DNA of 28,667 bases, taken from assembly GCA_964459515.1 (NCBI GenBank), contig CAYWML010000010.1, positions 1 through 28,667 on the forward strand. Reading direction: 5' to 3'. This DNA is from Scatosoma sp964459515. GTDB lineage: Bacteria; Bacillota; Clostridia; Christensenellales; Borkfalkiaceae. Position 1 is the stretch's first letter, and every line of letters begins with the position of its first letter. This document shows, piece after piece, positions 1-5,226 of this stretch. Both the position numbers and the translations under genes were made by a program. Below the pieces are notes generated by a model. It saw nothing but the letters and a program-made list of their open reading frames with translations. It did no database searches and had not been told where the DNA came from.

Positions 1-32
1 CAACTCTTTAAAAAAAATTTTTCAACTTTTTT

Positions 33-67
33 CGCATAAATTCTTGACATATACGCGAATTTATACG
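33..67. repeat. imperfect inverted repeat at the window edge
   Basis: CGCATAAATTC at 33-43 pairs with GAATTTATACG at 57-67 with one mismatch; the 13-base loop contains TTGACA. It lies downstream of the DtxR gene terminator and probably in the upstream region of a minus-strand gene that begins beyond the left edge. It could be an operator of that gene; this is inference only. Confidence 0.4.
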
Positions 68-76
68 GAAAATAGG

Positions 77-115
77 CAAAAAAAACGGCAAGGAAGGGAT
101 TAGTCTCTTCCTTGC
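77..115 (-). terminator. intrinsic terminator of the DtxR-family gene, overlapping its stop codon
   Basis: On the minus strand GCAAGGAAG and CTTCCTTGC form a perfect 9-bp stem (107-115 with 88-96), followed after CG by a run of eight or more T. The last codons and the stop (100-102) lie inside the hairpin, so coding and termination signals are superimposed. Confidence 0.8.
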
Positions 116-471
116 TTTTCGTAATTTTTAAGAATTTCAAACATTTCCGCCGATATGACGTGCTCTATTCGGCAGGCGTTCTCTTCTGCCAATTGTTCGT
201 TTGCGCCTGTTTTTACAAGCAAAGCCGTAATCACGCGGTGCCGTTCGTAAATGTCCGTCGCTTTTTGCATACCCGCTTCCGTCAGCGTAAGCTCCCCCGA
301 AGCGTTGCGAAGCACGTAGCCGTTCTTTTCCAACAAGCCGACGGCGCGCGAAACGCTCGGTTTGGAAAAGCCCAACTCCCCTGCGACGTCAATGGCGTGC
401 ACGGAGGCTTTTTGCTTGTGTAAAAGCAATATCGTTTCCAAATACATTTCTTCCGATTCCCGAGTTTTCAT
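100..471 (-). CDS. DtxR-family metal-dependent transcriptional repressor, probably iron sensing
   Basis: This 123-aa protein is a short DtxR/MntR-type regulator: an N-terminal winged helix (about residues 1-65) followed by the metal-binding and dimerisation helices; it has no C-terminal SH3-like domain. Residues equivalent to the primary metal site of diphtheria DtxR are present: Met9, Cys100, Glu103 and His104 in ACRIEHVIS. His78 of the ancillary site is kept but the Glu four residues later is Thr. The Met/Cys pattern resembles the iron-type DtxR rather than the Asp/Glu pattern of MntR. A strong promoter lies at 511-539 and the start has a GGGGAGG ribosome binding site. It is the last gene of the feo locus and is the best candidate to bind the inverted repeats at 4191-5195. 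Family assignment is firm; the metal and the targets are inferred. Confidence 0.85.
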   Translation of the reverse strand: MKTRESEEMYLETILLLHKQKASVHAIDVAGELGFSKPSVSRAVGLLEKNGYVLRNASGELTLTEAGMQKATDIYERHRVITALLVKTGANEQLAEENACRIEHVISAEMFEILKNYEKQGRD

Positions 472-510
472 ACACGCCTCCCCTTCACGCTAACCATAGT
501 TTACTTTTCT

Positions 511-539
511 ATTATAAGCGTTTTTTTTGAATTTGTAAA
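511..539 (-). promoter_or_regulatory. sigma-A promoter of the DtxR-family gene
   Basis: On the minus strand TTTACA (534-539) and TATAAT (511-516) are 17 bp apart, and the start codon is about 40 bp downstream of the -10 box. A single GGTTAGC half-site (489-495) lies in the leader, but no inward-facing second half is visible. Confidence 0.8.
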
Positions 540-589
540 GTTTTCTCGCCGTATAATCGAAAAAAATTCATATTTTTGCCCCAAACTTG

Positions 590-847
590 TTATTTTTTTC
601 GTTTTGCGAAAAGTCCGCGCTTCTCGTAAGGAAAAGTTTCGACGGACAGCACGCGATAGCCCTCCGCCGCCAACGCCGCGCAAAGCTTCGCCTCGTCCAA
701 GCTCTCCGCCGATAAAATGCTCGTCGTGCCCTGCGCATGCGAGGATTTTACTTTCTTCACGACAACCGTGCGCCGCACCAAGTCGTTGACGTGCGCCTCG
801 CACATACCGCAATGCATCCCCTCGATTTTTAACATAGTCCGTTGCAT
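590..847 (-). CDS. heavy-metal-associated (HMA) domain protein, copper-chaperone-like
   Basis: An 85-aa protein with one HMA ferredoxin-like domain. The metal motif GMHCGMC at residues 10-16 gives the CxxC pair used by CopZ-type chaperones and P-type ATPases to bind Cu(I) or other soft metals. The last 15 residues are very basic and unlike a usual CopZ tail. The start at 847 is chosen because CAGGAG precedes it by 7 bases; an internal Met at 835 has no such signal. The gene overlaps the upstream DtxR-like gene by 19 bp, so the two are translationally linked and belong to the feo transcript. A copper role is the family norm, but the feo context makes another divalent metal or a maturation role possible. 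Confidence 0.8.
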   Translation of the reverse strand: MQRTMLKIEGMHCGMCEAHVNDLVRRTVVVKKVKSSHAQGTTSILSAESLDEAKLCAALAAEGYRVLSVETFPYEKRGLFAKRKK

Positions 848-1239
848 ACTTTTTCTCCTGTTTTATATTTATTTTTTCCGTTGTCCGTCTGCATTTTTTC
901 AAGCAGGACGCGCCGCCCTTTTTCACTGACGGCGCAGGCAACGGCGACGGCGTCCGCATACGCTTCCCCTTCCGACGCGCCGTACGCCGCCGAAAGCCGA
1001 CATGCCAACGCCGAGATCAAAGCGACGTATTCGCCGAGGAGTTTCTCTCCCGTTGCCGTAATCGTTGCGCGCCGTCCGTCCGAAGCGATGTAGCCGTGCT
1101 TACGCAACCGCTCCATGCCCTTGTACACGCTGACCTCCGATACGCCGAGCCGCGTTGCGATTTCCGAAACGCAAAGCGTTCCGTCCGCCCGTCCGCAGTC
1201 GCGTATCGCAGATAAATATTGATATTCCGATTTCGTCAT
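829..1239 (-). CDS. degenerate DtxR-like winged-helix protein in the feo operon
   Basis: A 136-aa protein starting at MTKSEYQ; AAGGAA precedes this ATG, whereas the longer reading frame begins without a ribosome binding site. The first 65 residues form a DtxR/MarR-like winged helix with a clear recognition helix (SEVSVYKGMERLRKHGY) and wing. The second part aligns with the DtxR metal domain in length and helix content, but the ligands are gone: Tyr or Ser replaces the N-terminal Met, and the C-x-x-E-H motif is absent (VACAVSEKG instead). It therefore looks like a paralogue of the 100-471 regulator that no longer senses metal. It lies between the Cys-rich FeoB partner and the HMA gene. A role comparable to FeoC, a small winged-helix partner of FeoB, is possible but unproven. 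Confidence 0.65.
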   Translation of the reverse strand: MTKSEYQYLSAIRDCGRADGTLCVSEIATRLGVSEVSVYKGMERLRKHGYIASDGRRATITATGEKLLGEYVALISALACRLSAAYGASEGEAYADAVAVACAVSEKGRRVLLEKMQTDNGKNKYKTGEKVCNGLC

Positions 1240-1325
1240 AATTTTTCCTTTGCACCAAGGGCGTTGTGAAATGCCACATGCAGGTTGATTTTGTTTTTTT
1301 TCTTTCCGATATAAGCGAATGCGCC

Positions 1326-1389
1326 GCGGCAATCCTGCGGACTGCCGCGAGATTGCTTTGTCGCTTTGCTCCTCGCGATAACAAAACGG
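1326..1389. repeat. degenerate copy of the dispersed palindromic repeat
   Basis: The reverse complement reads GAGGAGCAAAGCGACAAAGC and then AATCTCGCGG, close to the right half of the 159-bp units at 25117-25420. Its inner part holds GCCGCGGCAATCC facing GGACTGCCGC. It lies in the gap between the Cys-rich FeoB partner gene and the DtxR-like gene, inside the presumed feo transcript. Confidence 0.6.
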
Positions 1390-1440
1390 GAGCGTCTTGT
1401 GCCGACTTTAACAACCGAACTTACAAAAACTATTACGCAA

Positions 1441-1466
1441 GGGGCGCAAAAACTCGTTTGCGCCCC
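1441..1466 (-). terminator. GC-rich hairpin after the FeoB-associated gene
   Basis: GGGGCGCAAA (1441-1450) and TTTGCGCCCC (1457-1466) form a perfect 10-bp stem with a 6-base loop, 8 bp past the stop at 1474. The minus-strand sequence after it lacks an immediate T run, so it may only slow RNA polymerase or protect the feo mRNA 3' end. Confidence 0.4.
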
Positions 1467-1473
1467 GTACGTT

Positions 1474-1650
1474 TTACCGTTTTTCTTTATGGCAACAACC
1501 CTGCATCGCGCAATTTTTGCATCCGCAGGAACAGGAAGATTTGCCCTGTTTTTTCTGCTTTACGAGGTGCACGATCAACGCCGCCGCACCGCAAGCCAAA
1601 GCCGCCGTCAACACGATCGATCCGATATTATAGGTGAGCCATTCGAGCAT
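1474..1650 (-). CDS. FeoB-associated Cys-rich membrane protein
   Basis: A 58-aa protein. Residues 8-30 are one hydrophobic segment, followed by a Lys-rich stretch and a Cys-rich tail with CSCGC, CKNC and GCC (seven Cys after residue 39). This layout, and its position directly downstream of feoB, match the FeoB-associated Cys-rich membrane protein family found in many Clostridia. GGGAGG precedes the ATG by 8 bases. The tail presumably sits on the cytoplasmic side and could bind iron or an Fe-S cluster while helping FeoB, but the family's biochemistry is not settled. Confidence 0.88.
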   Translation of the reverse strand: MLEWLTYNIGSIVLTAALACGAAALIVHLVKQKKQGKSSCSCGCKNCAMQGCCHKEKR

Positions 1651-1668
1651 TTCTTCCGCCTCCCGTCG

Positions 1669-4173
1669 TTATTTTACCTTGACGTCTTTCGTCAACTTAT
1701 TCGATTCCTTATACGGTTTTGCAAGCATATAGACAAGTCCTGCCAGCACTGCCAACGCAACGATAAAGGAAATAATATTCAACGCGCCGTGCAGATTACC
1801 CGTAAACAAGTTACCGAACGAATTGAAGATAAGCGCGATCGCGTAAGCAAACAAGCATTGGTATGCAATCGCAAACGCCGTCCACTTGCCGTTGTTCATC
1901 TCCCGTTTGATTGCACCCATTGCCGCGAAGCAAGGCGCGCAAAGCAGATTGAAGATGAGGAAGCTGTAACCGCTGACCGACGTAAACGCCGCGCCGATAT
2001 TTTGGTATACCGTGCCCGAACCGCCACCGTAGAGAATGCCGAGCGTACCGACGATGTTCTCTTTTGCGACCAAGCCCGTGATCGAAGCGACCGTCGCCTG
2101 CCAATTACCGAAGCCGATCGGCGCGAAAATCCATGCCAAACCTCTGCCGAGATAAGCGAGAATGCTGTGGCTGATTTCATCTTCCGCAAGCATACGGAAA
2201 CCGCCGTCTATAAATCCGAAATAGGTCGTAAACCAAATGACGATCGTCGAAAGGAGAATGATCGTGCCGGCTTTCTTAATGAACGACCAACCGCGTTCCC
2301 ACATCGAACGAAGCACGTTGCCGACCGTCGGCAAACGATAAGCAGGCAGCTCCATGACAAAGGGAGCGGGCTCGCCCTCGAACGGCTTCGTCTTTTTCAG
2401 CATGATACCTGAAACGATGATCGCCGCCATACCCAAGAAATAAGCGGAAGGAGCAACCCACCATGCGCCGCCGAAAATCGCGCCTGCGACCATGGCGATG
2501 AACGGCAATTTCGCGCCGCAAGGGATAAACGTCGTCGTCATAATCGTCATACGTCTGTCTCGTTCGTTTTCGATCGTACGGCTTGCCATAATTCCCGGAA
2601 TGCCGCACCCCGTGCCGATGAGCATGGGAATGAACGATTTACCGGAAAGCCCGAATTTTCTGAAAATTCTGTCCAAAACGAATGCTATACGGGACATATA
2701 TCCGCACGATTCCAAAAGCGCGAGGAAGATGAACAACACGAGAATTTGCGGCACGAAACCGAGCACCGCGCCTACGCCTGCCACGATACCGTCCAAAATA
2801 AGACCTTGCAACCAATCCCAACAATGAATCGCGTTCAAGCCCGATTCGATAAGCGCAGGGATACCGGGAATCCACGCCCCGTAATCCGCAGGATCGGGTT
2901 CGGCAAAGGCGTACTCGCTATACAAAGTCCCGATCGCGCCAAGCAGCTCCGCTTTCGTCGCCGTCAACGTTTCGTCTTGCAACGTTTCTTCGTCGTATAC
3001 GATATACTCGAAGGTGAAATTGTCTGCGCATGCGTTTGCGTACGTTTCCAGCTCCGCCTTAAAAGCCGTAGCGTCGAAATCGTCCGCCTCCGCGTCCAGC
3101 TCGATTTCCGTTCCCTGCTCTTGCAAATACACGATATATCCGTTGACGATATCGTAATTTTCGCCGTAGTTTTCCGAAGCTTCTTCGTACGCGCCGCTGC
3201 CTATGCCGAACAAATGGAAACCGTCTCCGAACAAACCGTCGTTTGCCCAATCGGTCGCCCAGCCGCCCACCGTCGTCACGGAAACGAAATATACGATAAA
3301 CATGATGATGGCAAAAATCGGCAACGCAAGCCAACGATTGGTGACGACCTTATCGATCTTATCGGAAATCGTCGCTTTTTTGGCGTGCTTTTTCTTGTAG
3401 CAACCTTTCAACATTTCCGCTATGTAAACGTACCGCTCGTTGGTGATAATACTCTCGGCGTCGTCGTCCAGCTCCTTTTCCGCCGCCGCGATGTCCTCTT
3501 CTATATGCGCCTGCACGTCTGCCGAAATTTGCAACTCGGCAAGGACTTTATCGTCCCTTTCGAAAATCTTGACGGCGTACCAACGCTGTCTTTCTTCGGG
3601 TTTATCGTGCAACACCGCCTCTTCGATATGCGCGATTGCGTGTTCCACCACGCCCGAAAAAGTGTGCATGGGCACGGTTTTTCCGTTTTTTGCCGCTTCT
3701 ATCGCCGCTTCCGCCGCCGTCATAACGCCGTCACCTTTCAACGCGGAAATTTCCACGACTTTACACCCTAACCGACGGGATAACTCCGCCGTATCGATTT
3801 TGTCGCCCGATTTCCGCACGACGTCCATCATATTGAGCGCGATGACGACAGGAATACCCAACTCGGTAAGCTGCGTCGTCAAATACAAATTACGCTCCAA
3901 ATTCGTCGCGTCTACGATATTCAAGACCGCGTCGGGTTTCTCGCCCAACAAATAATTACGCGCGACGACCTCTTCCAAGGTATAGGGCGACAGAGAATAA
4001 ATGCCGGGAAGATCGGTAACGATTACGTCCTCGTGCTTTTTTAACCGTCCCTCTTTCTTTTCTACCGTTACGCCGGGCCAATTTCCGACGAATTGGTTAG
4101 AGCCGGTCAACGCGTTGAACAACGTCGTTTTGCCGCTGTTCGGATTGCCCGCAAGGGCTATTTTGATACTCAT
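1669..4173 (-). CDS. feoB: ferrous iron transporter FeoB
   Basis: An 834-aa membrane GTPase that imports Fe(II). The N-terminal G domain shows G1 GNPNSGKT (residues 9-16), G3 DLPG (54-57), G4 NMMD (114-117) and G5 around ISALKG; a helical spacer follows to about 270. The membrane part has the two conserved Cys-containing gate motifs, GTGCGIPG (about 520-527) and PCGAKLP (551-557), and LVAKENIVGT near 701. Between the first membrane helix (about 280-303) and the next (about 455-478) there is an acidic insertion at about 315-430 that typical FeoB proteins lack. The start has AAAGGAG 10 bases upstream, and a GTTAGC inverted repeat (4191-4206) lies directly before that ribosome binding site. Third gene of the operon. 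Confidence 0.97.
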   Translation of the reverse strand: MSIKIALAGNPNSGKTTLFNALTGSNQFVGNWPGVTVEKKEGRLKKHEDVIVTDLPGIYSLSPYTLEEVVARNYLLGEKPDAVLNIVDATNLERNLYLTTQLTELGIPVVIALNMMDVVRKSGDKIDTAELSRRLGCKVVEISALKGDGVMTAAEAAIEAAKNGKTVPMHTFSGVVEHAIAHIEEAVLHDKPEERQRWYAVKIFERDDKVLAELQISADVQAHIEEDIAAAEKELDDDAESIITNERYVYIAEMLKGCYKKKHAKKATISDKIDKVVTNRWLALPIFAIIMFIVYFVSVTTVGGWATDWANDGLFGDGFHLFGIGSGAYEEASENYGENYDIVNGYIVYLQEQGTEIELDAEADDFDATAFKAELETYANACADNFTFEYIVYDEETLQDETLTATKAELLGAIGTLYSEYAFAEPDPADYGAWIPGIPALIESGLNAIHCWDWLQGLILDGIVAGVGAVLGFVPQILVLFIFLALLESCGYMSRIAFVLDRIFRKFGLSGKSFIPMLIGTGCGIPGIMASRTIENERDRRMTIMTTTFIPCGAKLPFIAMVAGAIFGGAWWVAPSAYFLGMAAIIVSGIMLKKTKPFEGEPAPFVMELPAYRLPTVGNVLRSMWERGWSFIKKAGTIILLSTIVIWFTTYFGFIDGGFRMLAEDEISHSILAYLGRGLAWIFAPIGFGNWQATVASITGLVAKENIVGTLGILYGGGSGTVYQNIGAAFTSVSGYSFLIFNLLCAPCFAAMGAIKREMNNGKWTAFAIAYQCLFAYAIALIFNSFGNLFTGNLHGALNIISFIVALAVLAGLVYMLAKPYKESNKLTKDVKVK

Positions 4174-4190
4174 TTCTTTTTTACTCCTTT

Positions 4191-4206
4191 GTTAGCAACC
4201 GCTAAC
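4191..4206. promoter_or_regulatory. GTTAGC inverted repeat, copy 1, upstream of feoB
   Basis: GTTAGC-AACC-GCTAAC is a perfect 6-bp inverted repeat with a 4-base spacer, ending 17 bp before the feoB start and abutting its ribosome binding site. No good promoter is visible immediately upstream, so it could act as an internal DNA operator or as a small RNA hairpin that affects feoB translation. Confidence 0.65.
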
Positions 4207-4229
4207 CCATCCTTAAAAAATTTTTTTCC

Positions 4230-4451
4230 TTATTCTACCTCGATGTTTTGCGCGTCTGCTTTTCGCAAAGAAAGCTCGTAACCGCGCACCGTCACCTCTA
4301 CGGGATCGCCGAGCGGCGCGACTTTTCGGACGTACACGGAAGCACCTTTCGTAATGCCCATATCCATAATCCTGCGTTTTACCGCGCCTTCGCCGTTCAG
4401 TTTTTTCACCGTAACCGTTTCGCCTACGCCGACTTCTTTCAAAGTTTTCAT
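4230..4451 (-). CDS. feoA: FeoA-domain protein (second copy in the operon)
   Basis: A 73-aa SH3-like FeoA protein, a small cytosolic partner needed for FeoB-dependent Fe(II) uptake. Family features are the central RRIMDMGITKG segment and the PVEVTVRGYELSLRKADAQ ending. AAAGGAGG lies 7 bases before the ATG. It stands between a divergent feoA paralogue and feoB. Confidence 0.93.
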   Translation of the reverse strand: MKTLKEVGVGETVTVKKLNGEGAVKRRIMDMGITKGASVYVRKVAPLGDPVEVTVRGYELSLRKADAQNIEVE

Positions 4452-4554
4452 TACATAACCTCCTTTCCGCGCTTTTTCCGCACGGATTTTTTTAGCAATG
4501 CCGCAACCGTTTTGCTTCGACGGCGTCGGCTTTATTCTATAAGCCGAAACCAGC

Positions 4555-4767
4555 CTATATCATCACCTTTTGCGCCAGCTCCCTGCTGATCGCCACGCGC
4601 ACGTTTTTCACGTTTACGATTACGTCGCCCCCGATCGAGCTGACGATACGCACCGTGCCCCCTACGACAAACCCCAAATCGGACAAGTGTTTTTTTACTT
4701 CGGGCGAACCGCCGACGCGTTTGATCACGTTGTCCTCGCCGCTGTCCGCATACGTTAAAGGAATCAT
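4555..4767 (-). CDS. feoA: FeoA-domain protein (first copy, start of the feo operon)
   Basis: A 70-aa FeoA protein starting at MIPLTYADSG. A longer frame exists, but its extra 13 residues fall in the 5' leader, across the second operator. The family core is seen in VKKHLSDLGFVVGGTVRIVS and the terminal VRVAISRELAQKVMI. It is only distantly similar to the second FeoA, which fits the common arrangement of two FeoA genes before FeoB in Clostridia. The ribosome binding site is weak (GCGAGAAT). Transcription starts from the promoter at 4859-4887, with two inverted repeats in the leader. About 100 bp without other genes separate it from the second feoA; a short TCGGCTT/AAGCCGA hairpin (4527-4548) sits there. 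Confidence 0.9.
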   Translation of the reverse strand: MIPLTYADSGEDNVIKRVGGSPEVKKHLSDLGFVVGGTVRIVSSIGGDVIVNVKNVRVAISRELAQKVMI

Positions 4768-4797
4768 TTTTATTCTCGCTTTTATTCTATGCCGCTC

Positions 4798-4815
4798 GGT
4801 TTGCAATTGCTAACC
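4798..4815. promoter_or_regulatory. GTTAGC-type inverted repeat, copy 2, feo leader
   Basis: GGTTTGC-AATT-GCTAACC has one mismatch from the perfect repeat. It lies in the feo leader 30 bp before the first feoA start, and its centre is 36 bp from that of the perfect copy at 4834-4851. Confidence 0.6.
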
Positions 4816-4833
4816 GAATGTGATATTTTTTTT

Positions 4834-4851
4834 GGTTAGCCCTCGCTAACC
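4834..4851. promoter_or_regulatory. GTTAGC inverted repeat, copy 3, at the feo transcription start
   Basis: GGTTAGC-CCTC-GCTAACC is a perfect 7-bp inverted repeat that begins about 8 bp downstream of the feo -10 box, so it should cover the transcription start. This is a classical repressor position. Confidence 0.75.
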
Positions 4852-4858
4852 GTGTATT

Positions 4859-4887
4859 ATTATACGCGCCCGCAAAATAAAAGTCAA
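4859..4887 (-). promoter_or_regulatory. sigma-A promoter of the feo operon
   Basis: On the minus strand TTGACT (4882-4887) and TATAAT (4859-4864) are separated by 17 bp. Helically phased A-tracts lie directly upstream and a perfect inverted repeat directly downstream. Confidence 0.88.
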
Positions 4888-4890
4888 CCG

Positions 4891-4928
4891 TTTTTTCACA
4901 CTTTTTTCAAATTTTTTCAAATTTTTTT
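4891..4928 (-). promoter_or_regulatory. phased A-tracts upstream of the feo promoter
   Basis: Four runs of six or seven A (minus strand) start at 4891, 4902, 4912 and 4922, a spacing of 11, 10 and 10 bp, immediately upstream of the -35 box. Phased tracts bend DNA and can act as an UP element for the RNA polymerase alpha subunit. Confidence 0.6.
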
Positions 4929-4939
4929 CAAGAAAAGAG

Positions 4940-4970
4940 AAAAGCCGACCTCTACGAAGAGCCGACTTTT
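4940..4970 (-). terminator. intrinsic terminator after the 29-aa peptide gene
   Basis: Read on the minus strand, AAAAGTCGGCTCT pairs with AGAGGTCGGCTTTT around a TCGT loop, using two G-U pairs and one bulged G, and is followed by CTCTTTTCTT. The wobble pairs exist only in the minus-strand RNA, which supports this direction. It separates the small gene from the feo promoter. Confidence 0.7.
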
Positions 4971-5008
4971 CCGAATGCAAAATATTGGTGTGTTATTATG
5001 GGTAGACG

Positions 5009-5098
5009 TTATTTCAAAAATCGGCGGCACAACCGCTTCACCGCCACGCTTATTCCGACCACGGGCGCGCAAACGACAATCGTCCAGAAAATTTCCAT
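5009..5098 (-). CDS. 29-aa single-span membrane peptide under a GTTAGC-flanked promoter
   Basis: The frame encodes MEIFWTIVVCAPVVGISV and then AVKRLCRRFLK. Residues 3-20 are hydrophobic and the tail is strongly basic, so one membrane span with the C-terminus inside is expected. GAGGAGGAG lies just before the ATG (5 bases after AGGAGG), a consensus promoter lies at 5149-5177, inverted repeats flank that promoter, and a terminator follows at 4940-4970. This complete set of signals argues for a real gene. The AP-x-x-G core and basic end resemble Fst/PepA1-type type I toxins, but no antisense RNA promoter is evident. The alternative is an iron-regulated small peptide that modulates FeoB or another transporter. 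The function is unknown. Confidence 0.65.
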   Translation of the reverse strand: MEIFWTIVVCAPVVGISVAVKRLCRRFLK

Positions 5099-5122
5099 AC
5101 GCTCCTCCTCGTTCGTTTTTAT

Positions 5123-5140
5123 AGTTAGCAATGACTAACT
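5123..5140. promoter_or_regulatory. GTTAGC-type inverted repeat, copy 4, at the small-gene start site
   Basis: AGTTAG-CAATGA-CTAACT is an inverted repeat starting about 9 bp downstream of the -10 box of the 29-aa peptide gene. The placement matches that of copy 3 at the feo promoter. Confidence 0.7.
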
Positions 5141-5148
5141 ACGCCTAT

Positions 5149-5177
5149 ATTTTACACGATAAAATTTCATTTGTCAA
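5149..5177 (-). promoter_or_regulatory. sigma-A promoter of the 29-aa peptide gene
   Basis: On the minus strand TTGACA (5172-5177) and TAAAAT (5149-5154) are 17 bp apart. Inverted repeats lie immediately upstream (5180-5195) and downstream (5123-5140). Confidence 0.82.
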
Positions 5178-5179
5178 GC

Positions 5180-5195
5180 GTTAGCAACCGCTAAC
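5180..5195. promoter_or_regulatory. GTTAGC inverted repeat, copy 5, upstream of the small-gene promoter
   Basis: GTTAGC-AACC-GCTAAC, identical to copy 1, ends 3 bp from the -35 box of the 29-aa peptide gene. Together with copy 4 it brackets the promoter. Confidence 0.7.
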
Positions 5196-5200
5196 CGAAA

Positions 5201-5226
5201 AATTTTTTTGCAATATTTTTTATTGC
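5201..5226 (-). terminator. weak hairpin at the MATE gene stop
   Basis: GCAATA (5210-5215) pairs with TATTGC (5221-5226) across the stop codon of the MATE gene; the minus-strand sequence after it is A7T5. It is AT-rich and short, so it can be only a weak terminator. Confidence 0.4.

Noticed and set aside
489..495. A sixth GTTAGC operator in the DtxR gene leader
   Set aside because: Only one half-site is present; the nearby GTTTAC faces the wrong way to complete the inverted repeat, so autoregulation is not supported.
1366..2412. A 348-aa plus-strand open frame over the Cys-rich gene and the feoB 3' end
   Set aside because: It lies opposite feoB and the Cys-rich gene; the composition is Arg/His-rich as expected of antisense frames, and no ribosome binding site or domain is visible.
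5009..5178. Full type I toxin-antitoxin call for the 29-aa peptide
   Set aside because: The peptide has an Fst-like look, but I found no convincing antisense promoter on the plus strand over 4930-5140, so only the peptide is annotated.
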